From Nocardioides marmotae (GTDB taxonomy: Bacteria > Actinomycetota > Actinomycetes > Propionibacteriales > Nocardioidaceae): a stretch of DNA of 64,000 bases. Positions within the stretch are counted from its first letter, which is position 1. The number at the start of each line of letters is the position of its first letter. The position numbers were made by a program, and so were the translations under genes. Of the stretch, positions 62,446 through 64,000 are shown piece after piece. Under the pieces are notes generated by a model. It saw only the letters and a program-made list of their open reading frames with translations. It was not told the DNA's origin and made no database searches. The stretch covers positions 2,356,001-2,420,000 of the forward strand of contig NZ_CP053660.1 of assembly GCF_013177455.1 (NCBI RefSeq), read 5' to 3'.

Positions 62446-64000
62446 CTACCCGAGCCGGTGGAAGGCGCGGGTCTGGAGCACCAGCTCGCCGGCGGCGTCG
62501 GAGGCGTCGAGGTCGACGACGGCGTCGATGACCCAGTCATGGTGGCCCTCGGGGTCGTGGAGCGTCTGCCGGACCGCCCGGGTACGACGGCCGGGCTCCT
62601 CCTCCGAGGGCTCCCCCGGCCGCATCTCGAGCAGGTCCGGCCCGCGGGCGTCGGCGTCGAGCAGGACGGTGTCGTGCTCGGCGTAGTAGGCCTCGATCGC
62701 GCCGTCCCAGGCCGACCGGGTCATCACGACCTCCAGCGGCGGGTCGGCACGGTCGGCGTCGGCGCGCTCCATGGCCATCAGCCCGTCGAGGTCGTCGCGG
62801 GCGACCAGCTCGACGCGGCGCCACATCGCGTTGCGGATCATCACCGTGAAGGCGCGGTCCTGCTTGGAGATCGGCCGCGGCGGGGGCGGCGGAGCGTGCT
62901 CGCCCCCGAAGTTCAGCAGAGCGTCGCGGCGCACGTGCGCGGGGTCGCTCAGCGCCTCCCACTCATCGAGCAGCGAGGAGTCGGTCTGGCGCACGGTCTC
63001 CCCCAGCCACTCGATGAGGTCCTCGAGCTCGGGCGTGCGGTGGCTCTCCGGCACGGTCTGGCGCAGCGTCCGGTAGGCGTCGGTGAGGTAGCGCAGCACC
63101 AGCCCCTCGGACCGGGCGAGCTGGTAGCGGGAGACGAAGTCGGTGAACGTCATCCCCTGCTCGTACATCTCGCGCACGATCGACTTCGGCGCCAGCGACT
63201 CGCTCTGCTCGACCGGCGGCAGCCACGGGTGGCCCTCGCGGTAGAGCTCGTAGGTCGCCTCGAGCAGCTCGCGCAGCGGCTGCGGCCAGGTGATCTCCTC
63301 GAGCAGCGCCATCCGCTCGTCGTACTCCAGCCCGTCGGCCTTCATCTCCGCGATCGCCTCGCCGCGGGCGGCGTGCTGCTGGGCGAAGAGGATCTGCCGG
63401 GGCGCCTCGAGGACCGCCTCGACGACCGAGACGATGTCGAGGGTGTGCTCCTCGGCCTCGGGGTCGAGCACCTCCAGCGCGGCGAGCGCGAAGTGGGCGA
63501 GCGGCTGGTTGAGCGCGAAGTCGGGCGGCAGGTCGACGGTCAACACGTAGCGCCGGCCGTGCTCGTCGGGCTCGTCGAGCCGGGTGAGCACCCCGGAGCG
63601 GACCAGGCTGCGCGCCAGGCGCAGCGCCCGACGCGAGAGCCGCAGCTGGCTGCGCCGGTCCTCGTGGTTGTCCTGCAGCAGCCGGCGCAGCACCCCGAAG
63701 GCGTCCTCCTCGCGGGCGAGGACGTTGAGCAGCATCGCGTTGTCGACCTTCATCTTGCTGGTCAACGGCTCGGGCACGCCGGCGACGAGCTTCTCGTAGG
63801 TCTGCTCGGTCCACACCACCGCGCCGTCCGGCGCCTTCTTCAGCTGGGCCTTGGACTTGCGCTTGGCCCGCTTCTCCTCGCTCATCGCGGCGTTCTTGGC
63901 CTCGGCCTTCGCCTTGGCCTTCTCGTTCTCGATGATGTGCTCGGGGGCCTGGACCACGACGTACCCGACGGTGTCGTAGCCGGCCCGCCCCGCGCGACCG
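62446..64000 (-). CDS. DEAD/DEAH-box helicase with DUF3516 (N-terminal part outside window)
   Basis: 518 C-terminal residues are visible; the frame is open to the window edge. The first residues GRAGRAGYDTVGYVVVQAP are helicase motif VI, so the two RecA-like domains lie beyond 64000. The remainder, starting with a Lys/Glu/Ala coiled region (ENEKAKAKAEAKNAAMSEE) and including ARGEAIAEMKADGLEYDERM and WLGETVRQTDSSLLDEWEAL, matches the actinobacterial DUF3516 tail. An RNA/DNA helicase role is known for the family; the specific function is not. Confidence 0.9.
   Translation of the reverse strand, partial: GRAGRAGYDTVGYVVVQAPEHIIENEKAKAKAEAKNAAMSEEKRAKRKSKAQLKKAPDGAVVWTEQTYEKLVAGVPEPLTSKMKVDNAMLLNVLAREEDAFGVLRRLLQDNHEDRRSQLRLSRRALRLARSLVRSGVLTRLDEPDEHGRRYVLTVDLPPDFALNQPLAHFALAALEVLDPEAEEHTLDIVSVVEAVLEAPRQILFAQQHAARGEAIAEMKADGLEYDERMALLEEITWPQPLRELLEATYELYREGHPWLPPVEQSESLAPKSIVREMYEQGMTFTDFVSRYQLARSEGLVLRYLTDAYRTLRQTVPESHRTPELEDLIEWLGETVRQTDSSLLDEWEALSDPAHVRRDALLNFGGEHAPPPPPRPISKQDRAFTVMIRNAMWRRVELVARDDLDGLMAMERADADRADPPLEVVMTRSAWDGAIEAYYAEHDTVLLDADARGPDLLEMRPGEPSEEEPGRRTRAVRQTLHDPEGHHDWVIDAVVDLDASDAAGELVLQTRAFHRLG

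Overview
High-GC (about 70%) actinobacterial chromosome fragment. Gene order on the right (der-plsC-cmk-tyrA-aroH ... rluB-scpB-scpA-parA), GTG starts, leaderless-looking starts and GTGA/ATGA gene overlaps suggest a Nocardioides-like member of the Nocardioidaceae. The genus is an inference.

Layout. (1) 1-3583: glutamate-dependent acid-resistance type locus: amino-acid antiporter (cut by the window edge), lipoprotein, glutamate decarboxylase and a membrane protein. (2) 3.6-9.9 kb: accessory DNA with a truncated regulator, a truncated IS3 transposase, a small HTH regulator coupled to a serine hydrolase, a DUF4259-like gene, a MocR regulator facing an EamA transporter with overlapping start codons, and a MobF relaxase remnant. 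(3) 9,906-48,808: an integrated conjugative-type element of about 38.8 kb in the 3' half of tRNA-Pro(GGG). It is bounded by a 90-bp direct repeat; the tyrosine integrase and an excisionase-like gene sit at the tRNA end, and 9-11 bp putative arm sites (core GAATAAGTG) lie near both ends. (4) 48.8-64 kb: core chromosome: division and segregation genes, aromatic amino-acid and nucleotide metabolism, Entner-Doudoroff/pentose-phosphate entry (zwf) and a partial DUF3516 helicase.

The element has two functional halves. The left half (10.3-22.9 kb) is an eleven-gene, overlap-coupled minus-strand operon with a cobalamin riboswitch in its leader: two secreted membrane-anchored proteins, an ECF T component, a tandem ABC protein that has lost both Walker A lysines, an ECF S component, a MoxR ATPase, a DUF58 protein, two VWA proteins, a small membrane protein and a TPR protein. 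A divergent gene with its own cobalamin riboswitch encodes a secreted transcobalamin-like/Ig-like protein. Both leaders end in hairpins that can hide the ribosome binding site. I read this as a B12-repressed surface capture/import system coupled to a MoxR-VWA chaperone-like module. I do not recognise it as a described system, and it is the most interesting item here.

The right half (33.8-44.0 kb) is an overlap-coupled transfer operon: T4CP, VirB4-like, SCO6880-like, VirB6/TrbL-like, and a peptidase/M23/endonuclease-exonuclease-phosphatase fusion. No intact relaxase is present. Between the halves, 23-33 kb is a lower-GC patch of IS scars, a full IS3 element inside a TOPRIM gene, a secreted trypsin-like protease with a propeptide-like lipoprotein, and other secreted proteins.
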